Shown here one piece after another: positions 7,908 through 15,808 of a stretch of DNA of 64,000 bases. Under the pieces are notes generated by a model that saw only the letters and a list, made by a program, of their open reading frames with translations, ran no database searches and had not been told where the DNA came from. Numbering within the stretch: position 1 is the stretch's first letter; every line of letters begins with the position of its first letter. The position numbers were made by a program, and so were the translations under genes. The DNA is from an uncultured Hyphomonadaceae bacterium (GTDB lineage Bacteria; Pseudomonadota; Alphaproteobacteria; Caulobacterales; Hyphomonadaceae), in contig CALKFG010000006.1 of assembly GCA_938084575.1 (NCBI GenBank), forward strand, positions 62,001 through 126,000, written 5' to 3'.

Positions 7908-8636
7908 CTAGGCCGCAAACCGCTCGCCGAGGTAGACGCGGCGAACATCTTCATTTTCGAGCACCTCGTCCGGCGAGCCCTCAAACAGGACCCGGCCTTC
8001 ATAAATGATAGATGCCCGGTCGACGATCTGAAGGGTTTCACGGACCTGGTGATCTGTGATCAGCACGCCCAGGCCCCGTTTCTTGAGATAGCCGACCAGA
8101 TCGGAAATATCTGAAATGGCCAGCGGATCGATTCCGGTAAAGGGCTCGTCGAGCAGCATAAAACTGGGCCGCGACGCCAGCGCACGGGCGATTTCGACCC
8201 GGCGGCGCTCGCCGCCCGACAGCGAGGTTGCCGGCTGGGCGCGCAGGTGGGTGATGTGTAATTCTTCGAGCAGGGCATCGACCTGTACGGCACGTTCGGC
8301 CCGGTCATGCTCGACCAGTTCGACCACGGCCATAATGTTTTCCTCAACCGTCATGCCACGGAAAATCGAGGCTTCCTGGGGCAGATAGCCAAGGCCAAGC
8401 CGGGCCCGCTGATACATTGGCAGGGAGGTCACATTCGCCCCGTCTATAGAGATGGTTCCGGCATCGGCGGCAATCAGGCCCATGATCATGTAGAAGCAGG
8501 TTGTCTTGCCAGCGCCATTGGGACCCAGCAAGCCGACAATTTCACCCCTTTGCAAGGACAGGGAGACATTGTTCACGACCTGTCTTTTCCCAAAGGTCTT
8601 CGCGAGTGAAGTGGCAACAAGTCCCTGGCCGGTCAT
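7908..8636 (-). CDS. lptB: LPS export ABC transporter ATP-binding protein LptB
   Basis: A 242-residue ABC ATPase that powers extraction of lipopolysaccharide from the inner membrane as part of LptB2FGC. Walker A GPNGAGKTT is at about 38-46, the signature LSGGERRRVEIARAL mid-protein, Walker B FMLLDEPFTGID, and the H-loop in LITDHQVRETL. Context (lptC and lptA upstream, rpoN downstream) separates it from amino-acid ABC ATPases that look alike. The lptF and lptG permease genes are not in the window. About 85 bp separate it from lptA, longer than the other gaps in the cluster. Confidence 0.95.
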   Translation of the reverse strand: MTGQGLVATSLAKTFGKRQVVNNVSLSLQRGEIVGLLGPNGAGKTTCFYMIMGLIAADAGTISIDGANVTSLPMYQRARLGLGYLPQEASIFRGMTVEENIMAVVELVEHDRAERAVQVDALLEELHITHLRAQPATSLSGGERRRVEIARALASRPSFMLLDEPFTGIDPLAISDISDLVGYLKKRGLGVLITDHQVRETLQIVDRASIIYEGRVLFEGSPDEVLENEDVRRVYLGERFAA

Positions 8637-8721
8637 GTCTGAGGTGTTCCTGTGTCCATTGCAGAGAGGGGTGTGACTAGCGGATCAGCCTTAATATCGG
8701 TTTAGACTGTTCGTCGAAATT

Positions 8722-9270
8722 TTATTGATCCGCCTGCGGATCCGGTGTTGGCGTGTCTTCCCGCGCACTCATCATGGCATCGGCTTCTGCCGGGGTGATC
8801 ACCATGTTGACGCCGCCTTCCAGCATGGTGCGCCCGGCGCTCAGCTCCATTGTCAGCGTCGCACCCTGCGCCACATCTTCGCCCCGCAACAGGACGACAT
8901 CGCCGCTCAGCGTAATCGTGTCGGTGTCAGCCTTGTAGATCCCGGTATCGCCCGTCGCCTTCAGGTCCGGCGTGACATAATAGACGCGCCCCTTGGCGAC
9001 CATGGTTTCAATGTCGCCGAAATTGCCAGCGAGCCCGCCAGAGCGGGCCATGTCGGGACTGCCATAGGACAGGGTGACAAGATCGGCGCGCAGGCGCGCA
9101 TCGCCCTGGGTGATGTCGACATTGTCAATCAGGATGACCTTACGCTCACGATCCAGGACTTCCGAACGGTCGGCCTTGACCCGGATCGGCCCTCCCTTGC
9201 CAGAGACCTGCGCCGTGGCCGTTGCCACCAAGGCGACCGCGCCCAGTCCCATGACAATCGCTTTCAACAT
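8722..9270 (-). CDS. lptA: LPS transport periplasmic protein LptA (OstA-like)
   Basis: A 182-residue exported protein with an N-terminal signal peptide (about residues 1-21, MLKAIVMGLGAVALVATATAQ). The OstA/LptA beta-jellyroll repeat follows: IRVKADRSEVLDRERKVILI, then alternating strands to about 160. It would bridge the periplasm and pass LPS from LptC to LptD. ATG 9270 is chosen over an adjacent GTG at 9273 because AAGG is 8 bases upstream. It lies 18 bp after lptC, in the same operon. The C-terminal tail DTPTPDPQADQ is low-complexity and probably disordered. Confidence 0.9.
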   Translation of the reverse strand: MLKAIVMGLGAVALVATATAQVSGKGGPIRVKADRSEVLDRERKVILIDNVDITQGDARLRADLVTLSYGSPDMARSGGLAGNFGDIETMVAKGRVYYVTPDLKATGDTGIYKADTDTITLSGDVVLLRGEDVAQGATLTMELSAGRTMLEGGVNMVITPAEADAMMSAREDTPTPDPQADQ

Positions 9271-9288
9271 CACCGCAACCTTTTTAAA

Positions 9289-9942
9289 CTACTCGACCAG
9301 CGGTTCACGCTGGTTCGGAAAAATCGTCATATCCACGTTACCGCGTAAGATCACCCTGTCACCCTCATCTATGATTTCATAGGTGTCCGCGCGTAATTTT
9401 CCGAGCGGGCCATCGCCTTCCAGCGGGGTGAGCCCGGCGACACGGCCTTCCGCGACATAGATCCGGGCGGCAGTGGTCGACAGCACGTTGCCTGTGCCAT
9501 CGCTCACGCTGACATCCTGGAACAGTTCCAGAAAATTACTGGACTGATAATAGACGCCCACCGGGGCATCGATCACGCTGCCATCATCATCGGAAAGCTG
9601 TGGGTTGGTCAGGTCAATCGTATTCGGATCATCGCGGCGGCGACGCGCGGTATCCGCCGTGATGACGTAATACTCGCCGTCAAGGTTGCGCCCCGTGAAA
9701 CGGGGATTGATCATGGTGACAACCTGATCGCCGGGCACCCGCGCAATGGTGAAGGACGGGCCGGTCAGCATGCTGGAGGCAATCGGGCCAAGGAGGATGC
9801 CGGCCGAAATGGCGGCGCCGGCGACAAACATCATCCGCATGATGCTGACCATGCGCGATCGCCGGCGGACCTGGGCCAGGGTCCTCTGCCGCTGGGGGGC
9901 CCAGCTGTTGATCGCTTCTGGATGTACGGTCGCGGCGTTCAT
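9289..9942 (-). CDS. lptC: LPS export protein LptC
   Basis: A 217-residue single-pass membrane protein. About 32 cytosolic residues (several Arg) precede a membrane helix at about 33-55 (MRMMFVAGAAISAGILLGPI), then a periplasmic jellyroll domain of the LptC family (GRNLDGEYYVITADTARR, SDGTGNVLSTTAARIYVAEG). It docks on LptB2FG and receives LPS for LptA. The gene precedes lptA by 18 bp. Like other alphaproteobacterial LptC it has a longer cytosolic N-terminus than the E. coli protein. Sequence similarity in this family is low, so context carries much of the call. Confidence 0.88.
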   Translation of the reverse strand: MNAATVHPEAINSWAPQRQRTLAQVRRRSRMVSIMRMMFVAGAAISAGILLGPIASSMLTGPSFTIARVPGDQVVTMINPRFTGRNLDGEYYVITADTARRRRDDPNTIDLTNPQLSDDDGSVIDAPVGVYYQSSNFLELFQDVSVSDGTGNVLSTTAARIYVAEGRVAGLTPLEGDGPLGKLRADTYEIIDEGDRVILRGNVDMTIFPNQREPLVE

Positions 9943-10009
9943 CCGACCTGTCTAGTCCAGATGGATGTCCCGGTACAATGCGGATTTCGTGACAGATCGG
10001 TCATCCGGG

Positions 10010-10627
10010 TCAGCTGGCGTGGGAGAAAATGTCACTGGAGTCCCAGCCCTGAAGGTCGAGGTCCGCGCGCACGGGCAGAAAGTCAAAACAGGCCTGCGCC
10101 AGGTCGGTTCGGCCCTCTCTGTCCAGCATCTCCATCAGAACGTCGCGGATTCGATGCAGGTGCAGGACATCATTCGCGGCGTATTGCAACTGCGCATCCG
10201 ACAGGGTTTCCGCGCCCCAGTCGGAGGATTGCTGGGTCTTGTTCATATCGGCACCGACCAGTTCCCGTGTCACGTCCTTGAGACCGTGGCGGTCGGTATA
10301 GGTCCGGGCCAGCTTCGAGGCGATCTTGGTGCAGAAAATGGGCGTGCAGACAAGGCCGAGCCAGCGCTTCATCATGGCGACATCGAACCGGGCAAAATGG
10401 AAGATTTTCAGCGTGTCGGGATCGGCCAGGAGCGTTTTGAGATTGGGGCACTGATAGGACCGTTCCAGCTGAACAAGGTGGGCGACCCCGTCGCCGGCCG
10501 ACAGCTGGACAACACAGAGCGCGTCGCGCAACGGGTTGAGGCCCATGGCCTCGGTGTCAACGGCAACGATGGGGCCAAGGTTCAGGCCGGAGGGCAGGTC
10601 GCCCTTGTGCAGGTGTATCTTGTTCAT
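10010..10627 (-). CDS. rnd: Ribonuclease D-family 3'-5' exonuclease (short form)
   Basis: A 205-residue DEDD exonuclease that trims 3' ends of stable RNAs. Exo I is VAVDTEAMGL (Asp and Glu ligands at about 23-25), Exo II is IFHFARFDVAMM, and Exo III is YAANDVLHLHRI with the conserved tyrosine and aspartate. There is no HRDC domain, so it is about half the length of E. coli RNase D; this short form is common next to lptC in alphaproteobacteria. It lies 67 bp upstream of lptC on the same strand. Confidence 0.9.
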   Translation of the reverse strand: MNKIHLHKGDLPSGLNLGPIVAVDTEAMGLNPLRDALCVVQLSAGDGVAHLVQLERSYQCPNLKTLLADPDTLKIFHFARFDVAMMKRWLGLVCTPIFCTKIASKLARTYTDRHGLKDVTRELVGADMNKTQQSSDWGAETLSDAQLQYAANDVLHLHRIRDVLMEMLDREGRTDLAQACFDFLPVRADLDLQGWDSSDIFSHAS

Positions 10628-10693
10628 ACCGCCGAATAGGCGCGGCCTTAAATCTTGGCAAGGGTTCGGGGCGAAAAGCTTTGCCGCCCGGCC

Positions 10694-11059
10694 CTAGGGC
10701 GTTCTGGCGAGTTTCTGCAGCAGGGGACGAAGGGGTAAAAACAGCCAATAGCCCGCCTGCAGGCCCCAGCGCACCGGCCAGGCGGCACCGATCAGGCCGA
10801 AAATACGAAACCGCGGCAGTCTTTGCCACAAAAGGGCGAAGGCCAGGCCACCGCTGACCAGCTCACCGGCCTCGGTCCGGATATGGAAGCGCTGCATTGC
10901 TTCGGCGCAGCTCAGCCCCGGAGCAAGATCAGCCTGTCCCGGCCGCGAGACATCCTGCCAGGTCAGCCCGTCCGCGCCGGCCTGGCGCTGGTAGAAGCCG
11001 ATTTCCCGGCGGCAGAGCGGGCATGAGCCGTCAAAGAAGATCGTGAAGCGTCCGCTCAT
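10694..11059 (-). CDS. DCC family (YuxK-like) thiol-disulfide oxidoreductase
   Basis: A 121-residue protein with the family-naming start FFDGSCPLCRREIGFY, in which DGSCPLC gives a CxxC pair at about residues 13 and 16. The rest follows the DUF393 pattern, including AEAMQRFHI and a hydrophobic C-terminal section (FALLWQRLPRFRIFGLIGAAWPVRWGL trimmed here to its character: a membrane-associated helix). The substrate is unknown for the family. Its ATG at 11059 overlaps the stop of the upstream flavin-oxidase-like gene as ATGA, so the two are translationally coupled. Confidence 0.85.
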   Translation of the reverse strand: MSGRFTIFFDGSCPLCRREIGFYQRQAGADGLTWQDVSRPGQADLAPGLSCAEAMQRFHIRTEAGELVSGGLAFALLWQRLPRFRIFGLIGAAWPVRWGLQAGYWLFLPLRPLLQKLARTP

Positions 11060-11613
11060 GGGACCCGCCACGTGCCTTGCCACGTCTGTGCGTCCCGGTG
11101 GTAGATGGCCCGGCACTGGCCGGTGCGGCCAATGTCGAGGAGGTCCAGCGTCTCCGGGACCAGATCCAGCAATGTGAAACTGTCATCGGCCGGAACCGCG
11201 TCATGCTGCAGGTCCGGCCCGGACTGGACGGAGCCCGGACCCGGGCTGGTATAGTCCTTCAGCGCCCGGTCCGACAGGCTGTCGCGTGCGGCCTGCCAGT
11301 CCGGACCTGTCCGGATGATCCGGACAGGTCCCCGGGCGCGGATCTGGACCATTCTGGCTGGCGTGAAGAAAACCAGCTCCGCCTGTGGGTCCTGGCTGAG
11401 CGCGGTGATTTTCGCCGACCGTGCATCGGTAAACAGCCGGCAGCGCAGGGTCCCGGCCTCAAATGATCGGAGCACAACTGTGCGGCCGCGCCCATCTGAC
11501 GTACACAGGACGGGCCAGCGCAGCGGCGAATGCCGGTCCTTTGCCGCCTGTCCGAGCGCGGTCCGGACCCAGTCCAGTCCGTCGTCCAGTGTCTGCAAGA
11601 TGGATGTCTGCAT
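11056..11613 (-). CDS. Pyridoxamine 5'-phosphate oxidase-like FMN-binding protein
   Basis: A 185-residue protein of the split beta-barrel flavin-binding fold. TVVLRSFEAGTLRCRLFTDARSAKITALS matches the FMN-contact region of PNPOx-like proteins (arginine before the strand, then the phosphate-contacting R-S-x-K), with ELVFFTPARMVQIRARGPVRI following. The start MQTSILQTL at 11613 has GGAGAG six bases upstream; a longer open frame extends further but lacks a better site. It is probably not the true PdxH, because the C-terminal pyridoxamine-binding motif is not evident. It is coupled (ATGA) to the DCC protein gene. Confidence 0.8.
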   Translation of the reverse strand: MQTSILQTLDDGLDWVRTALGQAAKDRHSPLRWPVLCTSDGRGRTVVLRSFEAGTLRCRLFTDARSAKITALSQDPQAELVFFTPARMVQIRARGPVRIIRTGPDWQAARDSLSDRALKDYTSPGPGSVQSGPDLQHDAVPADDSFTLLDLVPETLDLLDIGRTGQCRAIYHRDAQTWQGTWRVP

Positions 11614-11768
11614 GCTGATCTCTCCGGCGAAGGATTTAGTGTGGTTGCGGCCAAACGGAAGGGCTATAAGGTCGCATTGCTTGACCGCAGGCGATGACCC
11701 GCCTAGGTCGCGCCCAGATCCGCGGGCGTCACGACCCGACGGACGGACAGGGATCAGAAAGGCGGTCG

Positions 11769-12746
11769 ATGGGACGCTCCAGAAAACGCAAGGGCCGGCC
11801 GGTACATGGCTGGCTTGCCCTCGACAAGCCGCTCGAGCTGACCTCGACGCAGGCGGTCGGGCGCGTGCGCCGATTGTTCGAGGCCCAGAAGGCCGGTCAT
11901 GGCGGAACACTTGATCCGCTTGCCGACGGGATTTTGCCGATCGCTTTCGGCGAGGCCACCAAGACAGCCCAGTGGGCCATGGATGGCGACAAGGACTATG
12001 TGTTTACCATTCATTGGGGAACATCGACCGATAGTCAGGACCGCGAGGGCCGGGTCACAGCCACCAGCGACGTGCGGCCATCCGAAGCGGACATCCGCGC
12101 CGCACTGAGTGAATTTGTTGGCGTGATTTCCCAGGTTCCGCCAAAATATTCGGCGATCAAGGTGGACGGTGAACGGGCCTATGACCTTGCCAGAGGGGGT
12201 GAAAGCTTCGAGCTGCCCTCGCGCGACGTGATGGTCTATGAGGCCGAGGTCGATGCGGTCCCCGATCCTGATCATGCCGTCATTCGTGTGCGGACCGGAA
12301 AGGGGTTTTATGTTCGTGCGCTGGCCCGGGATCTCGCCCGCCGGCTGGGCACCGAGGGACATGTCAGCCGCCTGCGTCGCAGCCGGGTCGGGCCGCTGGA
12401 TGAGGCGCGGTCGCTGACCCTGGACCAGCTCGAGGCGCTGGCCGGCAATCTCGAGGCGCTGGATGCCTGCCTGCTGCCGGTGGAATCTGTGTTGCAGGAT
12501 GTGCCCCGGATCGAGATTGATTCCGGCGATGCCGCGGCTGTGAAAAACGGACGGGACATCATGCTTCTGCCCCACATTGTCGAGGCCTGGCGCGCCGCTG
12601 GCGGAGCGCAGCACCCTGACCGGCTCGCCATTGCCTTGTGCCAGGACATGGCCATCGCCCTCGGGGAAGTCCGGGCCGGACGCTTCAGTCCCAGCCGCGT
12701 CTTCCAGATCGATCCGGCGCCCGGTTCACCGGAGCCTGTGCTATGA
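11769..12746 (+). CDS. truB: tRNA pseudouridine(55) synthase TruB
   Basis: A 325-residue pseudouridine synthase that converts U55 in the T-loop of tRNAs. The catalytic motif HGGTLDPLADGILPIAFGEA puts the nucleophile Asp at residue 49. RVRTGKGFYVRALARDLARRLG is the second conserved block, and an extended C-terminal PUA-like region is present. ATG 11769 has AAAGG at good spacing; an in-frame ATG at 11694 would add 25 low-complexity residues. In most alphaproteobacteria truB is followed at once by rpsO and pnp. Here rpsO begins about 4.5 kb downstream. Confidence 0.96.
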   Translation: MGRSRKRKGRPVHGWLALDKPLELTSTQAVGRVRRLFEAQKAGHGGTLDPLADGILPIAFGEATKTAQWAMDGDKDYVFTIHWGTSTDSQDREGRVTATSDVRPSEADIRAALSEFVGVISQVPPKYSAIKVDGERAYDLARGGESFELPSRDVMVYEAEVDAVPDPDHAVIRVRTGKGFYVRALARDLARRLGTEGHVSRLRRSRVGPLDEARSLTLDQLEALAGNLEALDACLLPVESVLQDVPRIEIDSGDAAAVKNGRDIMLLPHIVEAWRAAGGAQHPDRLAIALCQDMAIALGEVRAGRFSPSRVFQIDPAPGSPEPVL

Positions 12747-12759
12747 CCGGGAACATCCC

Positions 12760-12870
12760 ATGACCATGAGTCCGGCGCATATATCTGTCGTGGTCTGGGC
12801 GACCGGGCCGCGCCCGCAAAACCCTGTCTGCAACGGCACCTGGGACGGCCAAAAGCCGGCCCTCTCCTGA
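12760..12870 (+). CDS. Possible 36-residue small ORF with CDGSH-like spacing
   Basis: A short frame 13 bp after truB with a GGGA seven bases before its ATG. It ends with GPRPQNPVCNGTWDG. Compared with the CDGSH iron-sulfur motif (C-x-C-x2-S/T-x3-P-x-C-D-G-S/T/A-H), the P, third C, G and T fall at the right spacing. The first two cysteines and the histidine are replaced (W, T, W), so no cluster could be held as in mitoNEET proteins. It may be a decayed or chance motif; coding status is doubtful. Confidence 0.22.
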   Translation: MTMSPAHISVVVWATGPRPQNPVCNGTWDGQKPALS

Positions 12871-12891
12871 GGCGGGGAGCAGATCGGGTCG

Positions 12892-13551
12892 ATGCCGGAA
12901 ACGCCGTCCATTCCCCTGACACGGCACACCGTGTCCGCCGCCCGGATGGGGCGCATCCGCGAAGCGGTTCGCCATGCGGATACCCTGCCGGGCGCCGATG
13001 GCGGATCGCGTGCCGCCCGGGTGACGGATGCCGAGGCCTTAACGGATTTTCTTCTCGATCCGGCCATTCATGCCCCCATCTATTCCTTGCCGCGCCCGCT
13101 GGACCTGCGGACGGTCACCGCCTTCATACAGGCCCATCTTGCCGAACAAGACCGTGGCGAAGGCCTGCTTTTCGTCTCTTTTTTCGATGATGGGCGCGTC
13201 GCCGGCTATTCCGACATTCAGGTCTGGCCGCACTGGGCGACGGGCGAGCTGGGCGGCGCCCTGCATCCGGAACGACAAAGCCGGGGCCAGGGCCTCGCCG
13301 GCGCGGCCCGCAGCTTTGACTGGATGTTCCAGACACTGGGCCTCGAACGGATTTGCGAAACGGCGGCCATGGACAATGTCCGAACCGCTAAATTGCTCGA
13401 TGCGCTCGGCTTTGAGCGGATGGGGGAGGTGGTGTCCCGCCGGGCGGACGGATCGCCGCGGCCGTCGCGAGTCTGGGAAATTGACCGGGCCGCCTGGCGG
13501 CACGGCGCCGCAGAGCGCCGACGCCGGGTTGGGGGTACGCAAGACCGCTGA
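12892..13551 (+). CDS. GNAT family N-acetyltransferase (RimJ/RimL-like)
   Basis: A 219-residue acetyltransferase. The N-terminal 40 residues are variable, then the GNAT fold runs from about 40 to 205. Motif A with the acetyl-CoA pyrophosphate loop reads LGGALHPERQSRGQGLAGAA (Q-S-R-G-Q-G-L-A). Motif B is seen as CETAAMDNVRTAKLLDALGFERMG, the pattern of RimJ/RimL-type proteins that acetylate protein N-termini or small molecules. The substrate cannot be told. It is the first of the genes inserted between truB and rpsO. Confidence 0.85.
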   Translation: MPETPSIPLTRHTVSAARMGRIREAVRHADTLPGADGGSRAARVTDAEALTDFLLDPAIHAPIYSLPRPLDLRTVTAFIQAHLAEQDRGEGLLFVSFFDDGRVAGYSDIQVWPHWATGELGGALHPERQSRGQGLAGAARSFDWMFQTLGLERICETAAMDNVRTAKLLDALGFERMGEVVSRRADGSPRPSRVWEIDRAAWRHGAAERRRRVGGTQDR

Positions 13552-13652
13552 GGGGGTCCGTATTTTCCCGGATGTCGCCGCCATCCCGCCGCCTTAAACT
13601 TGGGAAGCGTCGGCAAACCGCGCGTCACCTTATCTTGTCAGGGAGATCACTC

Positions 13653-14138
13653 ATGGCGTTTCACTCCATCATTCCGTTCTGGACACCTCGTTCCACATCC
13701 AAGCCCGTTTCGAGGGATCCATTCTCTGCGTTCCGGGCTGAGTTAGAGAATGTGTTTGATCGCTTTCTTGAGCCGGGAGGTTCGGTTGCAGGGGTCGCAG
13801 ATTTTCAGCCCAGTCTCGACATTCAGGAGACGGACAAGGAAATCAGTCTGAAAGTCGATCTGCCGGGGGTCGATCAGGAGGATATCCAGCTTGAAATTGA
13901 AGATGATATGCTGCGGTTGAGCGGCGAGCGCACCGAGGAAAAGGAAAGCGGAGAGGATCAACGTCGCTATGTCGAGCGCCGTTACGGCCGGTTTGAGCGC
14001 GTGATGCGTCTGCCTTTCGTCCCCGGTGATGCCGATGTGCAGACCGAATTTCGTAAAGGGGTCCTGACGGTCCGGATCAAGCGCCCGGCAGGCGATACGT
14101 CCAAGTCCCGCCGCATTCCGATCGGGCGGGCGCTGTAG
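13653..14138 (+). CDS. Small heat-shock protein, Hsp20/alpha-crystallin family
   Basis: A 161-residue holdase chaperone that keeps unfolding proteins soluble. A variable N-terminal arm (about 1-50, with PFWTP and PFSAFRAELENVF) precedes the alpha-crystallin domain at about 52-145 (PSLDIQETDKEISLKVDLPG, then LRLSGERTEEKE). The C-terminal strand motif is FRKGVLTVRIKRP, and a short tail RRIPIG carries the I-x-I/V-type anchor. ATG 13653 is preceded by GGGAG at eight bases. A heat-shock promoter was looked for and not convincingly found. A strong hairpin follows the gene. Confidence 0.93.
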   Translation: MAFHSIIPFWTPRSTSKPVSRDPFSAFRAELENVFDRFLEPGGSVAGVADFQPSLDIQETDKEISLKVDLPGVDQEDIQLEIEDDMLRLSGERTEEKESGEDQRRYVERRYGRFERVMRLPFVPGDADVQTEFRKGVLTVRIKRPAGDTSKSRRIPIGRAL

Positions 14139-14153
14139 CTTAACACCCGGCAA

Positions 14154-14178
14154 CACCCGGCGGCGGTTCCGCCGGGTG
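14154..14178 (+). terminator. GC-rich hairpin between convergent genes
   Basis: The 10-bp arms CACCCGGCGG (14154-14163) and CCGCCGGGTG (14169-14178) pair perfectly around a 5-base loop. It lies 16 bp after the Hsp20 stop and 23 bp before the end of the convergent oxidoreductase gene. No T-run follows, so it is either a weak bidirectional terminator or an RNA-stabilising stem. Confidence 0.5.
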
Positions 14179-14200
14179 CCCCGCCAATGGTTAGCCGAGG

Positions 14201-15205
14201 TCAGATGGACAGGGTGATTTTACCAAAATGTTTCTGGCTGGCCTGATGGGCGAAGGCGTCCGCAATGTTGTCGAGCGGAAAGTCCTGATCGAGAACCGGC
14301 TTGAGCCCTGAACTGTCAATCGCGGCGATCATGTCTTCCTGGTCTTGGCGGGAGCCGACCGTAATACCGCTGACCGTCAGATTGGCAGAAAACAGGGCGG
14401 CGGTGGGAACCTCGCCGGAAACGCCCGTCAGAACGCCGATCAGGGAAATGTGTCCGCCGATACGCGAGGCGGCGATGGACTGGGCCATTGTTCCCGGTCC
14501 ACCAATTTCCACCACTTCATCGACACCCCGGCCGCCGGTCAGGGCCTTGGCGGCCTTCCCCCAGTCGGGCGTCTGCTTATAGTTGATCACATGGTCTGCG
14601 CCGAGGGCTTTGAGCCGCTCCAGTTTTTCGTCGGATGACGAGGTTGCGATCACGCGGGCGCCGACAGCCTTGGCGAATTGCAGGGCAAAGATGGACACGC
14701 CGCCGGTCCCTTGCGTCAGGACCCAGTCGCCGGGCCGGACATTTCCCTCAACAAACATGCCACGCCAGGCCGTCAGGGCCGCGCAGGGCAGGGTGGCGGC
14801 TTCGCGGAAGCTGTAGCCCTCGGGCATGCGGGTGAGGGACTCGGCCGGCATTACCACATGTTCGGCCGCAAAACCGTCAACATGATCTCCGGGGACCCCA
14901 AGCAATTTGTCCAGTTCCGGGCCACCATCCCGCCAATTGGGGAAAAAGGTTGAAAGCACACGATCGCCGGGCCCGAAGCGTGTGACCCCGTCGCCCACGC
15001 TGACAATTTCACCCGCGCCGTCGCTCATCGGGATACGGCCATCCTCGGTCGGGATGCCACCCATGACGACGATGAAATCATGGTAATTCAGTGACGAGGC
15101 ACGCACCCGCACCAAGACCTGTCCAGGTCCGGGCTGAGGGGCGTCCCGGCTTTCGATCAGAAGGTTTCCTGGCCCTCCAGGTTTCTTTACCGCTGCAACC
15201 TTCAT
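14201..15205 (-). CDS. Zinc-independent NADPH:quinone oxidoreductase-like MDR protein
   Basis: A 334-residue medium-chain dehydrogenase/reductase. The GroES-like N-terminal domain includes VRASSLNYHDFIVVMGG, which has N-Y-H-D at the place where quinone reductases lack the catalytic zinc cysteine. The Rossmann domain begins at about 155 with WVLTQGTGGVSIFALQFAKA and has VIATSSSDEKLERLKALGAD for NADPH phosphate recognition. It probably reduces quinones or enones. The start MKVAAVKKPGG at 15205 has AGGGGA upstream; it diverges from the SnoaL-like gene with 69 bp between starts. Confidence 0.88.
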   Translation of the reverse strand: MKVAAVKKPGGPGNLLIESRDAPQPGPGQVLVRVRASSLNYHDFIVVMGGIPTEDGRIPMSDGAGEIVSVGDGVTRFGPGDRVLSTFFPNWRDGGPELDKLLGVPGDHVDGFAAEHVVMPAESLTRMPEGYSFREAATLPCAALTAWRGMFVEGNVRPGDWVLTQGTGGVSIFALQFAKAVGARVIATSSSDEKLERLKALGADHVINYKQTPDWGKAAKALTGGRGVDEVVEIGGPGTMAQSIAASRIGGHISLIGVLTGVSGEVPTAALFSANLTVSGITVGSRQDQEDMIAAIDSSGLKPVLDQDFPLDNIADAFAHQASQKHFGKITLSI

Positions 15206-15274
15206 GGGAGTCCCCTTTTGTTTCTGATACTTTATGGATTGATCACGGCGCGACCATACTGAGGAGTCTGAAAA

Positions 15275-15727
15275 TTGAAAGCCGAACTGACCGGTCCACA
15301 GCCTGCGCCGGAAATGCTTGACCTGGCCCATCGCCTAGCGGGCTTCATGGTTGACCGGGATTGGGCCCGTCTCGACCAGATTTTCTTCCCCGAGGGTGTG
15401 ACCATACTGGAAAATTTTCCACCTTACCTGTTTGAAGGCCGACGCGCCGGTCAGGCCTGGGCCGAGGCCTTCTGCGCTTATGCCCGGGACCTGTCGGACC
15501 TGGTTTATGCCTTTGGTCCCGCTGAAAATGTCAGCCGGTCCGGACCGCGTCAGTATTTTACCCTGCCCACGCGATGGACGGGTTGCGTGTCGGGGGTCGA
15601 GTTCACCGAGCGCGGCGGCTGGCAATTCCTGCTGCAGCAACATCATGGGGTGTGGCGGTTGCGCGGCTATGGCTGGGCGGTCACGGAGGTTCACAGCCCC
15701 CGCACCATGGACGGGCCGGCCGGGTGA
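15275..15727 (+). CDS. SnoaL/NTF2-like protein with TTG start
   Basis: A 150-residue alpha+beta-barrel protein of the SnoaL/DUF4440 type. HRLAGFMVDRDWARLDQIFF is the helix-helix start, followed by strands ending in WQFLLQQHHGVWRLRGYGW. Members include cyclases, isomerases and many of unknown role. The TTG at 15275 is preceded by GAGGAG eight bases upstream, a much better site than any before the next ATG (15314), so an unusual TTG start is favoured. It sits between an oxidoreductase and a P450, which hints at a shared small-molecule substrate, but nothing shows which. Confidence 0.7.
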   Translation: MKAELTGPQPAPEMLDLAHRLAGFMVDRDWARLDQIFFPEGVTILENFPPYLFEGRRAGQAWAEAFCAYARDLSDLVYAFGPAENVSRSGPRQYFTLPTRWTGCVSGVEFTERGGWQFLLQQHHGVWRLRGYGWAVTEVHSPRTMDGPAG

Positions 15728-15808
15728 AACCGGTGCGGATCTGATCGCGGTCTTGCCAATGGCCTCTCATTAGGGTTCCGTAGACCGGCAGCTGAGAGGC
15801 CAGGGCGG

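Noticed and set aside
13552-13652. Heat-shock promoter or ROSE RNA thermometer before the Hsp20 gene
   Set aside because: CTTGGG at 13599 and CTTATC near 13629 are too far apart (24 bp) for a sigma-32 promoter, and no stem covering the ribosome-binding site with the typical mismatched G was found by eye.
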